The notes under the pieces were generated by a model. It did no database searches and was not told the DNA's origin. It saw only the letters and a list, made by a program, of their open reading frames with translations. From an uncultured Lachnospira sp. (lineage in GTDB: Bacteria; Bacillota; Clostridia; Lachnospirales; Lachnospiraceae): 6,943 nt of DNA. Of this stretch, positions 1 through 6,835 are shown in pieces (the first letter of the stretch is position 1; each line of letters starts with the position of its first letter). Location of the stretch: contig CAKRKK010000127.1 of assembly GCA_934358235.1 (NCBI GenBank), positions 1 through 6,943 of the forward strand, given 5' to 3'. The position numbers and the translations under genes were made by a program.

Positions 1-8
1 TGTATAGA

Positions 9-54
9 AATATAGGGGTACTGCACTATTAGATTAGTACAGTACCCCTATATT
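9..54 (-). terminator. Intrinsic terminator of the MCP1 gene
   Basis: A 15-bp perfect inverted repeat (9-23 with 40-54, core TAGGGGTACTG/CAGTACCCCTA) lies 19 bases past the MCP1 stop codon. Four further base pairs (25-28 with 35-38) sit across one mismatch, leaving a 6-nt loop. Read on the minus strand, the stem is followed by only a short, interrupted T stretch (TTTCTATA). The stem is strong but the U-tract is poor. The A/T-rich flanks are roughly symmetric, so it could also act on plus-strand transcripts from outside the window. Confidence 0.8.
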
Positions 55-72
55 ATGATGATACATATCTGT

Positions 73-1854
73 TTAATCAATAACAAAGTTATTAACATTC
101 TTACGAAGTTCAGCAGCAGAGGCTTCTGCGGTTTTAGCTCCATTCATAACAGCTTCTGAGCCTTTTACGATTACGACTGTCTTCTGTGCGATGTTGGTTG
201 TTCCAGTTGCACTGTCATTAGAAGCAGCGGTGATTCCTTCTATAGACTGTGTGATATTGCTTATAGATGCAACAAGCTCTTCTGATGTTGCACTGAAATC
301 AGAAACAAGATCATTGATGTTGGAAGCATCCATATTATAGTCATCAGCCATTTTCTCAAATCCGTTAAGACATTCAACAATATCAGTATCAACGAAATCA
401 AGCAGGCGGTTAGAATCGCTTGTCAGGTTGCCTACAGCTTTGTTCACATTTTCGGTAACAGCCTGAATGTTGGCAACAGCATCTTTAGACTGTTCAGCTA
501 ATACACGGATTTCCTCGGCAACAACTGCAAATCCTTTACCTGCTTCACCAGCTCTTGCAGCTTCAATAGAAGCGTTAAGGGCAAGCAGATTAGTCTGTGC
601 AGTAATATTCAGGATAGAGTCAGCAAGTACACCAATCTGCTCAACTACCTTGGCATCTTCAAGAGCCTGCTCAAGATTTACTCTGATATCGGACATTATC
701 TGTTTAATCTTCTGACGGTTTTCTACAGTATCATCCTTAGTCTTTACAGCACGTTTATGGATGTCCTGGGATTCGGTTGCACCATCCTGTGCCCTTATGG
801 CAATTTCCCTTGCAGCTTCTTCAATCTGCTGTGTCATTCCATTAATCTGTTCAGCAGAGGCGGCAGTTTCTTGTGAACTTGCAGCAAGCTCTTCTGTTGT
901 TGCTGATACGTCTTCAATTTCTGCGTTAAGATTGTATACATTAGTATCAATTGTTTCTACAACCATATCAATATTGGCAGCCTCGCTTTTTACCTGAGCT
1001 AACAGGCTTCGTACAGATTCACGCATGGTTTCAAGTGCATTGGCTAGCTGCCCGAAATCATCCTTACGTTTAAGCATAGGCTGTTGCATTTTTGTGGCAA
1101 AATTACCACCAGCAATGACTTCGAATTGTTCATTTATCTTTCTTAATGATTTAGTAATATCAATCGCGATGAGGGCAACGAGTATAGCAACAACAATAAG
1201 CATACATACGCTGCATATAATAAGTGAAATAGCTTTGCTTGAAGCATAGCTTGTGAATTCCTCATCCTGCTGTGCAATAGCAGTGTCTATGTAATCAGTA
1301 TAGTTGCCAGTACCAATAACCCAGTCAAAGGGCTTGAAATATTCACTATAAGAACGCTTTGGTGAAGGTTCTGTTTCTCCCTCCTTAGGAAATACATAAT
1401 CTGTATAACCACCACCATCCTGGACTGCAACACGTATTATTTCCTTGACCATCTGGAAGCCATCAGCATCTTTGGTATTCATACGGTTAGTACCCTCAGT
1501 TGAATTTCCAAGCAGAACAATATTTTTACCATCGGACTGGTCAACCCAGAAATATCCACCATTGCCGTAGCGCATCTGACGTATTTCATCAGCAGCTATT
1601 TTCTTAGCTTCATCAAGAGTATATTTACCAGACTTATATTCATTATTAATTTCAGATAACAGGGAGATGACAACACTAACCTGCTCTTTAATAGAATCAT
1701 CATAGTTCTGTCTTGATGATGTGTCCATAGTTTCAAGTGCCTTGTTTTTTAACTGGTTCATATTTTTAATAGATATGAAGCTTTCAGAAGCCACAAGTAC
1801 AAGTACTAAAGCTACTATAATAGTAAGTTTTGTGCGAACCTTAATATTTTTCAT
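73..1854 (-). CDS. Methyl-accepting chemotaxis protein, single-Cache sensor (MCP1)
   Basis: This is a 593-residue transmembrane chemoreceptor that passes ligand signals to the CheA/CheW kinase complex. Seen in order: TM helix 1 (about 9-28); an extracellular sCache_2-type domain (about 36-200) with the hallmark [11 protein letters not shown] near 99-109 and a closing [10 protein letters not shown] near 176-185; TM helix 2 (about 208-232); HAMP (about 233-287); and a long cytoplasmic coiled coil. The coiled coil has the hairpin tip [20 protein letters not shown] (422-441) followed by the conserved Glu-x-Arg (E448, R450). Sites fitting the methylation consensus are at 317-326 and 521-530. There is no C-terminal NWETF-like CheR tether. 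An in-frame ATG 34 codons upstream was rejected because it lies upstream of the -35 box; the chosen ATG has AAGGAG upstream. The signalling arms are roughly 21-29 residues longer than those of MCP2, fitting the 44-heptad class common in Firmicutes. The ligand is unknown; sCache_2 domains often bind small organic acids. Confidence 0.95.
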   Translation of the reverse strand: MKNIKVRTKLTIIVALVLVLVASESFISIKNMNQLKNKALETMDTSSRQNYDDSIKEQVSVVISLLSEINNEYKSGKYTLDEAKKIAADEIRQMRYGNGGYFWVDQSDGKNIVLLGNSTEGTNRMNTKDADGFQMVKEIIRVAVQDGGGYTDYVFPKEGETEPSPKRSYSEYFKPFDWVIGTGNYTDYIDTAIAQQDEEFTSYASSKAISLIICSVCMLIVVAILVALIAIDITKSLRKINEQFEVIAGGNFATKMQQPMLKRKDDFGQLANALETMRESVRSLLAQVKSEAANIDMVVETIDTNVYNLNAEIEDVSATTEELAASSQETAASAEQINGMTQQIEEAAREIAIRAQDGATESQDIHKRAVKTKDDTVENRQKIKQIMSDIRVNLEQALEDAKVVEQIGVLADSILNITAQTNLLALNASIEAARAGEAGKGFAVVAEEIRVLAEQSKDAVANIQAVTENVNKAVGNLTSDSNRLLDFVDTDIVECLNGFEKMADDYNMDASNINDLVSDFSATSEELVASISNITQSIEGITAASNDSATGTTNIAQKTVVIVKGSEAVMNGAKTAEASAAELRKNVNNFVID

Positions 1855-1864
1855 TGGAATCACG

Positions 1865-1870
1865 CTCCTT
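1865..1870 (-). promoter_or_regulatory. Ribosome binding site that fixes the MCP1 start
   Basis: AAGGAG on the minus strand ends 10 bases before the ATG at 1854. The spacing is slightly long but acceptable. The longer reading frame starting at 1956 cannot be the gene start because the promoter lies inside it. Confidence 0.8.
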
Positions 1871-1918
1871 AAATAATAATGATATCGTAAATATATATTC
1901 ACGTTTCTATTAATAAAA

Positions 1919-1947
1919 ATTATAGTCTTATAGAAGAGAGATGTCAA
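1919..1947 (-). promoter_or_regulatory. Consensus sigma-A promoter for MCP1
   Basis: On the minus strand, TTGACA (1947-1942) and TATAAT (1924-1919) are separated by exactly 17 bases: a perfect match to the housekeeping promoter in both hexamers and spacing. Transcription should start near 1912, giving a leader of about 58 nt. No flagellar sigma-D (CCGATA-type) box is visible, although chemoreceptor genes are often sigma-D dependent. Confidence 0.85.
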
Positions 1948-1977
1948 TGAAGACATAAAGAAACACTAAATATGATT

Positions 1978-2003
1978 AAAAAAACATTAAAAAACTAAAA
2001 AAA
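1978..2003. other. Phased A-tracts, probable curved DNA
   Basis: Three runs of 6-7 adenines (1978-1984, 1989-1994, 1997-2003) are spaced about one helical turn apart, which is the classical pattern for intrinsic bending. They lie about 30-60 bp upstream of the MCP1 -35 box and could help polymerase or a nucleoid protein bind. The effect on expression is inferred. Confidence 0.5.
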
Positions 2004-2056
2004 TATAATGATATAAACATAAAAATTTAATTTTGCCAATTATTAATGTACTAGAA

Positions 2057-2164
2057 TTGCTATATTTGCTAAGCAATTTATGTATTGCTAAAAAGTGTTG
2101 CAAAAAAGTTGTGAAAAGCTTAAAGTTTACAAAATCTTAGCGAATTTTAGCAAAATTTTAGCAA
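2057..2164. repeat. Cluster of TTGCTA / TTAGCAA half-sites between divergent receptor genes
   Basis: TTGCTA occurs at 2057, 2066 and 2085. Its reverse-complement form occurs as TTAGCGA at 2137 and TTAGCAA at 2147 and 2158. The copy at 2066-2076 forms the palindrome TTGCT-A-AGCAA, and 2144-2165 contains two tandem copies of an 11-bp ATTTTAGCAAA unit. Spacings of 9, 19, 10 and 11 bp are near whole helical turns. The arrangement (one orientation on the left, the opposite on the right) lies just upstream of the MCP2 promoter. It may be an operator array for an unidentified regulator, but AT-richness raises the chance of coincidental repeats. The rest of 1871-2266 contains no gene. Confidence 0.45.
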
Positions 2165-2179
2165 AACTTAATAAATAGA

Positions 2180-2208
2180 TTGATATTGTAAATGCATAGT
2201 GATAGTAT
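2180..2208 (+). promoter_or_regulatory. Predicted sigma-A promoter for MCP2
   Basis: TTGATA (2180-2185) and TAGTAT (2203-2208) are 17 bases apart, with a TGN extension (2200-2202) immediately before the -10 box. The expected start is near 2215, leaving a leader of about 50 nt that is too short for a riboswitch. Confidence 0.65.
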
Positions 2209-2266
2209 ATATCTAATAAGATACGAACAATTGAATATTTAATGTGCCGAAGAACGGAGGAAAAAT

Positions 2267-4402
2267 ATGAGCAAAGAACACACAGAGAAAAATTCTGCAG
2301 TCGAGTGGTTCAGAAATAAACAGCTGACCTATAAGATTTCAGTAGCAGTGGGTATACTATTAGTAGCCTGCCTTACAGTTATGATTGCAATTAGTGCAAC
2401 AATTGCAGCTAAGTTTATGAATAGTAGTATAAGTGGTGAGTTTGATGGAATTGCACAGCAGAATGGTGTATCAGTACAGGAGGTACTTGACAGAGCTTCA
2501 GATGCTGCTAATATTCTTCAGAATTATATTACTGAACGTTATGATGATTATGCTAAGAACGGATATACTGGAGAAACAGTTAAGAGTGAAGTGTATGATG
2601 TGCAGTTACAGAAGATGAACAAAGAGATTGAGCAGTTTATGATCAGCGTAGCCAATACATCTGTAACATCTAGTGAAGGCATTGCAGGTGTTGGTGTGTT
2701 TTTTGAGCCTAACGCTTTTGACCCCGCTATTAAAGATTATACAATCTATGTAAGTGAATCAGATGCACAGAGTGGAAAGGTACAAAGCTATGGTGAGTAT
2801 TCAAGCTATGGCTCAAAGGACTATTACAAGAATGCTGCAGCATCACAGCAGAGCAGTTTTACAAGTCCATATAAGGATCAGGGCATCAATATGGTAAGTG
2901 CCTCTTTTCCAATTGTATATCATGGTAAGACACAGGGTGTAATTCTTGTAGATATTAATGTTGATACATTCAGCGGACTCCGTTCAACAGACGATAAGTA
3001 CAAAACAATGTATGTAGATGTACTTATGGGTGATGGTACATTTATATATGACAGCGAATCAGATGAATATGTTGGCAGGAAGTTAAGCGATGTTTTACCA
3101 GCTAAAGAATATGCCAAGATACAGAAGGGCATTGATACAGGAAAAAGTTTCAGCGTAACAACTAAGAAGGATGATGGTTCTAAGGTTGAAAGATATTATG
3201 CGCCTATTAAAGCTGTTAACCAGACCTGGTGGGCAGCAAGTGCATTAAATAAGACAGATCTTGAGCGTAATACGATTATTCTTGTAGTGTTTATGATTGT
3301 TATTTCTCTTATAACTCTGGCAATTATAATTGTTATCAGCAATAAGCTTATTAAGAAGTATATTAAGCCTATAGATGATGTAGTTGCGGTAGCTGACCAG
3401 CTTGCGAGGGGAGATTTCTCGGTTAATATTAAGAAGAATTATAATGATGAAATTGGTCATCTTGCTGAGACGTTTGACAATATGGCGGGAAGATTAAGTG
3501 CAATAATTAAAGATTTAACACGAGGTTTAAAAGAGATGGCAGGTGGTAACTTTAATATATCACCTGATGTAGAACACGTCGGTGACTTTAAGGATATAGA
3601 AGTTGCTTTAGTAAAGGTTATAACAGATCTTTCATCAACTCTTTCAGAGATTAATGGTGTTGCAGATATGGTAGCTTCGAATGCGAGCCAGCTTTCAGAT
3701 GGTGCACAGGCAATTACAGAGGGTGCAACAGATCAGGCAAGTTCAGTACAGGAATTACAGAGTACAATTGCTAATGTAGCAGATCAGGTTGATATGAATG
3801 CACATAATGCTAATAAGGCTAATGAAATGGCTAAAGCTGTTGGTGACCAGATTATTGAAAGTAATAATCAGGTTCAGCAGATAGTTCATGCTATGGAAGT
3901 TATCACAGAGAATTCTAAGCATATTAGCAGTATTATTAATACAATTGATGAGATTGCTTCAAGCACTAACCTTCTTGCACTTAACGCTTCAATTGAAGCT
4001 GCAAGGGCAGGTGAAGAAGGAAGAGGCTTCGCAGTTGTTGCAACACAGGTTGGTAATCTTGCGGCACAGAGTGCAGAGGCAGCTAAGAGCTCTGGTGAAC
4101 TTATAGTTCAGGCACTTAATGCAGTTGAAGAAGGCAAGGGAATGGTTGATGATGCAGCTGTTAAGCTTATGGAGTCAGTTGATAAGACAAAAGAGCTTGT
4201 TGAGAATATCGAGCAGATTTCAGTTGCTTCAGAACAGCAGGCTGAATCATTAAAACAGGTATCAGAAGCTGCAAGCCAGATAGCAGCTGTAGTAGAAGAG
4301 AATACAGCTATGGCTGAGGAAAGCTCTGCAAGCAGTGAGGAACTTGCTTCACAGGCGGACAGATTAAAAGAATTAGTCAGTGCATTTAAGCTTATGAAGT
4401 AG
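2267..4402 (+). CDS. Methyl-accepting chemotaxis protein, double-Cache-like sensor (MCP2)
   Basis: This is a 711-residue transmembrane chemoreceptor. Seen in order: TM1 (about 24-48); a large extracellular region (about 50-330) resembling dCache_1, with the membrane-distal pocket around YYKNAA (186-191), SPYKDQG (200-206) and GVILVDIN (224-231); TM2 (about 335-358); HAMP (about 359-412); a second HAMP-like segment (about 413-465, with MAGGNF at 424-429); then the signalling coiled coil with tip [20 protein letters not shown] (566-585). Methylation-like sites are at 491-500 and 680-689. The arm lengths on both sides of the tip match those I recall for E. coli Tsr, the 36-heptad class. The usual Glu-x-Arg after the tip is Gln-x-Gly here (Q594, G596). 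No CheR-binding tail is present. GGAGG lies 6 bases before the ATG. The gene is monocistronic, with its own promoter and terminator. The pocket keeps acidic and aromatic residues of amino-acid-binding dCache domains but lacks the usual Arg-x-Trp, so the ligand is uncertain. Confidence 0.95.
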   Translation: MSKEHTEKNSAVEWFRNKQLTYKISVAVGILLVACLTVMIAISATIAAKFMNSSISGEFDGIAQQNGVSVQEVLDRASDAANILQNYITERYDDYAKNGYTGETVKSEVYDVQLQKMNKEIEQFMISVANTSVTSSEGIAGVGVFFEPNAFDPAIKDYTIYVSESDAQSGKVQSYGEYSSYGSKDYYKNAAASQQSSFTSPYKDQGINMVSASFPIVYHGKTQGVILVDINVDTFSGLRSTDDKYKTMYVDVLMGDGTFIYDSESDEYVGRKLSDVLPAKEYAKIQKGIDTGKSFSVTTKKDDGSKVERYYAPIKAVNQTWWAASALNKTDLERNTIILVVFMIVISLITLAIIIVISNKLIKKYIKPIDDVVAVADQLARGDFSVNIKKNYNDEIGHLAETFDNMAGRLSAIIKDLTRGLKEMAGGNFNISPDVEHVGDFKDIEVALVKVITDLSSTLSEINGVADMVASNASQLSDGAQAITEGATDQASSVQELQSTIANVADQVDMNAHNANKANEMAKAVGDQIIESNNQVQQIVHAMEVITENSKHISSIINTIDEIASSTNLLALNASIEAARAGEEGRGFAVVATQVGNLAAQSAEAAKSSGELIVQALNAVEEGKGMVDDAAVKLMESVDKTKELVENIEQISVASEQQAESLKQVSEAASQIAAVVEENTAMAEESSASSEELASQADRLKELVSAFKLMK

Positions 4403-4405
4403 TAT

Positions 4406-4460
4406 AAAAAGCTGCCACTTTTAGCGGGTTGTACCGTTAAAGGTGGCTTTTTATATTTTT
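4406..4460 (+). terminator. Intrinsic terminator of the MCP2 gene
   Basis: GCCACTTTTAGCGG (4414-4427) pairs with CCGTTAAAGGTGGC (4434-4447) around a 6-nt loop, with two G-U wobbles. TTTTTATATTTTT follows. An upstream AAAAAG run can extend the helix across a 3-nt bulge. The structure begins four bases after the stop codon. Confidence 0.9.
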
Positions 4461-4645
4461 GCACAATATTTTAATGACAAATTATGCCTATATATATGGT
4501 GGCAATGATAATGGGCCAACCTTATACAGTAGATAATGGATGTTTTAAAGACATTCAGACATAATAAATGTTACAGTAAAGATATAGTGGAAATGTGGTT
4601 AAATTAAAAATACATAAAAAATACAAAGAAATGATAAAATAATTG
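4461..4645. other. Gene-free AT-rich spacer
   Basis: This stretch holds only very short reading frames without ribosome binding sites (for example 26 codons from 4484 and 20 codons from 4474). The last 50 or so bases (about 4597-4645) are rich in A and T runs and could act as an UP element for the cstA promoter. I see no RNA gene or repeat here. Confidence 0.5.
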
Positions 4646-4674
4646 TTGACAAATTAAAATGAGGGGGCTATCTT
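4646..4674 (+). promoter_or_regulatory. Predicted sigma-A promoter for the T-box leader and cstA
   Basis: A perfect TTGACA (4646-4651) is followed, after 17 bases, by TATCTT (4669-4674). Transcription from about 4681 would give a leader of roughly 375 nt, starting just upstream of T-box Stem I. The spacer contains a GAGGGGGC stretch, unusual in such AT-rich surroundings. Confidence 0.75.
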
Positions 4675-4696
4675 ATTACTTAATTCAACAGTCAAA

Positions 4697-4985
4697 TGCG
4701 AAGAACAGGAAATGACTTGTTCATATCACCGCTTACAGAAAGCCGTCAGATGATGAGAAACGGCAGCAAGGAATGATTAAGCCCTCACCTGCTAGCAGTT
4801 TTGGTGAAAGACAAAGATGTCAAGTAGTCAGAATCGGTACCCACCGTTAAAGGGGCATGCCATTAAGTGTGGCAGTAGAGAGGTCGGAGTTATCCGGCAA
4901 GCAAAGTGGTAACGCGGAAGTAAATATACATTCGTCTTTGCACAATATCCTTTAGGCAGGATATGTGTGAAGACGATTTTTTTTT
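4697..4985 (+). promoter_or_regulatory. T-box riboswitch, leucine specifier (CUC), controlling cstA
   Basis: A cis-acting leader RNA that binds uncharged tRNA and switches between terminator and antiterminator. Stem I pairs CAGG/CCUG (4706-4709 with 4788-4791), CUU/AAG (4716-4718 with 4779-4781), AUCA/UGAU (4725-4728 with 4774-4777), an imperfect helix (4732-4736 with 4766-4770) and an apical GCCGU/ACGGC (4742-4746 with 4760-4764) holding a 13-nt loop with the family's GAUGAUGAGAA-like sequence. The 6x6 specifier loop (4710-4715 and 4782-4787) presents CUC at 4784-4786, followed by the usual A and CC; CUC is the usual leucine specifier. A Stem IIA/B pseudoknot is suggested by CGGU/ACCG (4835-4838 with 4843-4846) and CCC (4840-4842) facing GGGG (4852-4855). 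The antiterminator pairs GCAAAG/CUUUGC (4901-4906 with 4936-4941) and GCGGA/UUCGU (4914-4918 with 4931-4935), leaving the canonical 7-nt bulge UGGUAAC (4907-4913). UGGU can pair with an ACCA acceptor end, as expected for tRNA-Leu. The final C-to-A change from the UGGNACC consensus is a small variation. Confidence 0.92.
4932..4985 (+). terminator. T-box regulatory terminator
   Basis: TCGTCTT (4932-4938) pairs with AAGACGA (4970-4976). Inner helices are CACA/TGTG and ATATCC/GGATAT (4945-4950 with 4959-4964), and nine thymines (4977-4985) follow. Its 5' arm overlaps the antiterminator's 3' arm (4931-4941), so the two folds are mutually exclusive. It ends 71 bases before the cstA start codon. Confidence 0.92.
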
Positions 4986-5056
4986 CGCTTGAAATGAAAA
5001 GACCACGGGTGTTTGGCTGATGAAATACATTTTAATATATATAGGAGAGTGACATT

Positions 5057-6793
5057 ATGAACACTTTAGTAATCGTTTTAATCGCGGCTGTTATATTATT
5101 TGGTGCCTATATGGTATATGGCCGTTGGTTAGCAAACAAGTGGGGTATAAACCCTAAGGCAGAAACACCTGCCGTAAAGTACAATGATGGAAAGGATTTT
5201 GTTCCAACCAATGGATGGACTGTATTTAGTCATCAGTTCTCATCAATCGCTGGTGCAGGTCCTGTAACAGGTGCTATTCAGGCAGCAGCATTTGGATGGT
5301 TACCAGTATTACTCTGGATTCTTATCGGTGGTGTATTCTTTGGTGCTGTAACAGACTTCGGTGCTTTATATGCCTCAGTTAAGAACGAAGGTAAGTCAAT
5401 GGGTATGATCATTGAGAAATATATTGGTAAGTTTGGACGTAAGATTTTCTTACTTTTCTGCTGGTTATTTACACTTATCGTTATTGCAGCATTTGCTGAT
5501 ATGGTTGCAGGTACATTTAATGCATATACAGTAGTTGATGGAGCATCACAGTTAGCACCAGCAGCTTCAACTAATGGTTCTGCTGGTACAGTATCAATTA
5601 TGTTTATGGTATTCGCAGTAGTATTTGGTCTTATCCAGAAGAAGTTTAATCTTTCAGGCTGGAAAGAAGCAGTAGTTGGTATTGCATTTATTGTAGCTTC
5701 ATTTGTAATTGGTAACTTCTGTCCAATCATCTTAGGTAAGAATGCATGGAGCTATATCACATTCGTATATATCTTCTTTGCAGCAGTTATGCCAATGTGG
5801 CTTATGAAGCAGCCTAGAGATTATATGACAACATTTATGTTTATCGCTATGATAGTTGGAGCAGCACTCGGTCTTGTAGTTGCCCATCCATCTATGAACC
5901 TTCCTGTATACACAGGATTTAACAATGCAAAGCTTGGAACAATGTTCCCTATCCTTTTCGTAACAGTTGCATGTGGTGCTGTTTCAGGTTTCCACAGCCT
6001 TGTTTCATCTGGTACATCTTCTAAGACAGTAGAGAATGAAAAGGATATGCTTAAGGTTGGTTATGGTGCTATGGTACTTGAAAGCTTACTTGCAGTTCTT
6101 GCTCTTTGTGTAGCAGGTGCAGCCGCAGCCGCTGATGGCACAGCAGCAACAGGTACTCCATTCCAGATATTCAGCCGTGGTGTAGCAGGTTTCTTTGAAA
6201 TGTTTGGTGTTCCAGTACATTTCGCAACAGTATTTATGACAATGTGTGTATCAGCACTTGCACTTACATCACTTGATGCAGTTGCACGTATCGGACGTAT
6301 GAGCTTCCAGGAGCTTTTCAGCGTAGATGATATGGAACACGCAGAAGGCTGGAGAAAGTTACTTTGCAATACATATTTCTCAACAATCGTAACACTTCTT
6401 TGTGGTTTCGTACTTACAAAGATTGGATATGCTAACATCTGGCCATTATTTGGTTCAGCTAACCAGTTATTAAGCGCACTTGTTCTTATAACACTCTGCG
6501 TATTCTTAAAGGTTACAGGACGCAGCAACAAGATGCTCTTCCCACCTCTTATCATTATGCTTTGTGTAACATTTACAGCACTAGTACAGAGACTTATAGC
6601 TATGGTTAAGGCTATCCAGAATGCAGCAGCAGTTACAATCCCAGCAGGTACTACTACATGGGGTAAGGTGTTCATAGCAAATGGACTTCAGCTTATAATA
6701 GCAATTCTTCTTATTGTACTTGGTCTTATCATTGTAGTTAACTCAGCTAAGAGCTATGCAAAGAGTGAGAAGAACTCAGAGAAGGCAGCTTAA
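5057..6793 (+). CDS. cstA: CstA-family carbon starvation / pyruvate or peptide transporter
   Basis: A 578-residue polytopic inner-membrane protein of the CstA family. Characterised E. coli members (CstA, BtsT) transport pyruvate; older work links CstA to peptide uptake. About 13-14 hydrophobic segments are visible, including residues 3-21, 82-105, 129-150, 204-226, 258-278, 296-315, 335-362, 438-455, 466-485, 492-515 and 543-564. Family signatures: FSHQFSSIAGAGP (57-69), GAVTDFGALYASVKNEGKS (96-114), FPILFVTVACGAVSGFHSLV (297-316) with the following SSGTSSKT, LTSLDAVARIGR near 408-419, and WPLFGSANQLLSAL (462-475). It is shorter than the roughly 700-residue E. coli proteins, as is common in Firmicutes, and ends in a charged cytoplasmic-type tail. 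AGGAGAG (5043-5049) precedes the ATG. No second gene follows within the remaining 150 bases. The upstream leucine T-box implies induction when leucyl-tRNA charging falls, which fits an amino-acid supply role; the substrate itself cannot be read from the sequence. Confidence 0.93.
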   Translation: MNTLVIVLIAAVILFGAYMVYGRWLANKWGINPKAETPAVKYNDGKDFVPTNGWTVFSHQFSSIAGAGPVTGAIQAAAFGWLPVLLWILIGGVFFGAVTDFGALYASVKNEGKSMGMIIEKYIGKFGRKIFLLFCWLFTLIVIAAFADMVAGTFNAYTVVDGASQLAPAASTNGSAGTVSIMFMVFAVVFGLIQKKFNLSGWKEAVVGIAFIVASFVIGNFCPIILGKNAWSYITFVYIFFAAVMPMWLMKQPRDYMTTFMFIAMIVGAALGLVVAHPSMNLPVYTGFNNAKLGTMFPILFVTVACGAVSGFHSLVSSGTSSKTVENEKDMLKVGYGAMVLESLLAVLALCVAGAAAAADGTAATGTPFQIFSRGVAGFFEMFGVPVHFATVFMTMCVSALALTSLDAVARIGRMSFQELFSVDDMEHAEGWRKLLCNTYFSTIVTLLCGFVLTKIGYANIWPLFGSANQLLSALVLITLCVFLKVTGRSNKMLFPPLIIMLCVTFTALVQRLIAMVKAIQNAAAVTIPAGTTTWGKVFIANGLQLIIAILLIVLGLIIVVNSAKSYAKSEKNSEKAA

Positions 6794-6835
6794 GCAGGTT
6801 GATGTGTTATAAATGAATAATTATAGCTGAAAATT

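Noticed and set aside
1855..1956. 34-residue N-terminal extension of MCP1
   Set aside because: It lies across the perfect promoter and 5' leader, has no ribosome binding site, and the ATG at 1854 begins a normal charged-then-hydrophobic receptor N-terminus after AAGGAG.
2240..2266. Possible flagellar sigma-D -10 box (GCCGAAGA) ahead of MCP2
   Set aside because: There is no matching -35 element at the right distance, and a start there would leave no room for the ribosome binding site and leader.
4108..4464. 118-codon minus-strand reading frame
   Set aside because: It is antisense to the MCP2 coiled coil, is low-complexity Ser/Ala-rich, starts beyond the MCP2 terminator and has no ribosome binding site.
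4474..4564. Two overlapping short frames (26 codons from ATG 4484, 20 codons from ATG 4474)
   Set aside because: No ribosome binding site, no recognisable product, and both fall in the spacer after the MCP2 terminator.
4994..5020. Eight-codon frame in the leader between the T-box terminator and cstA
   Set aside because: Too short, no convincing ribosome binding site, and regulation is already explained by the T-box.
5278..6675. Minus-strand reading frames of 150 (5278-5730) and 204 (6061-6675) codons
   Set aside because: Both are antisense to cstA, whose strand carries clear family motifs over its full length; they reflect codon bias rather than genes.
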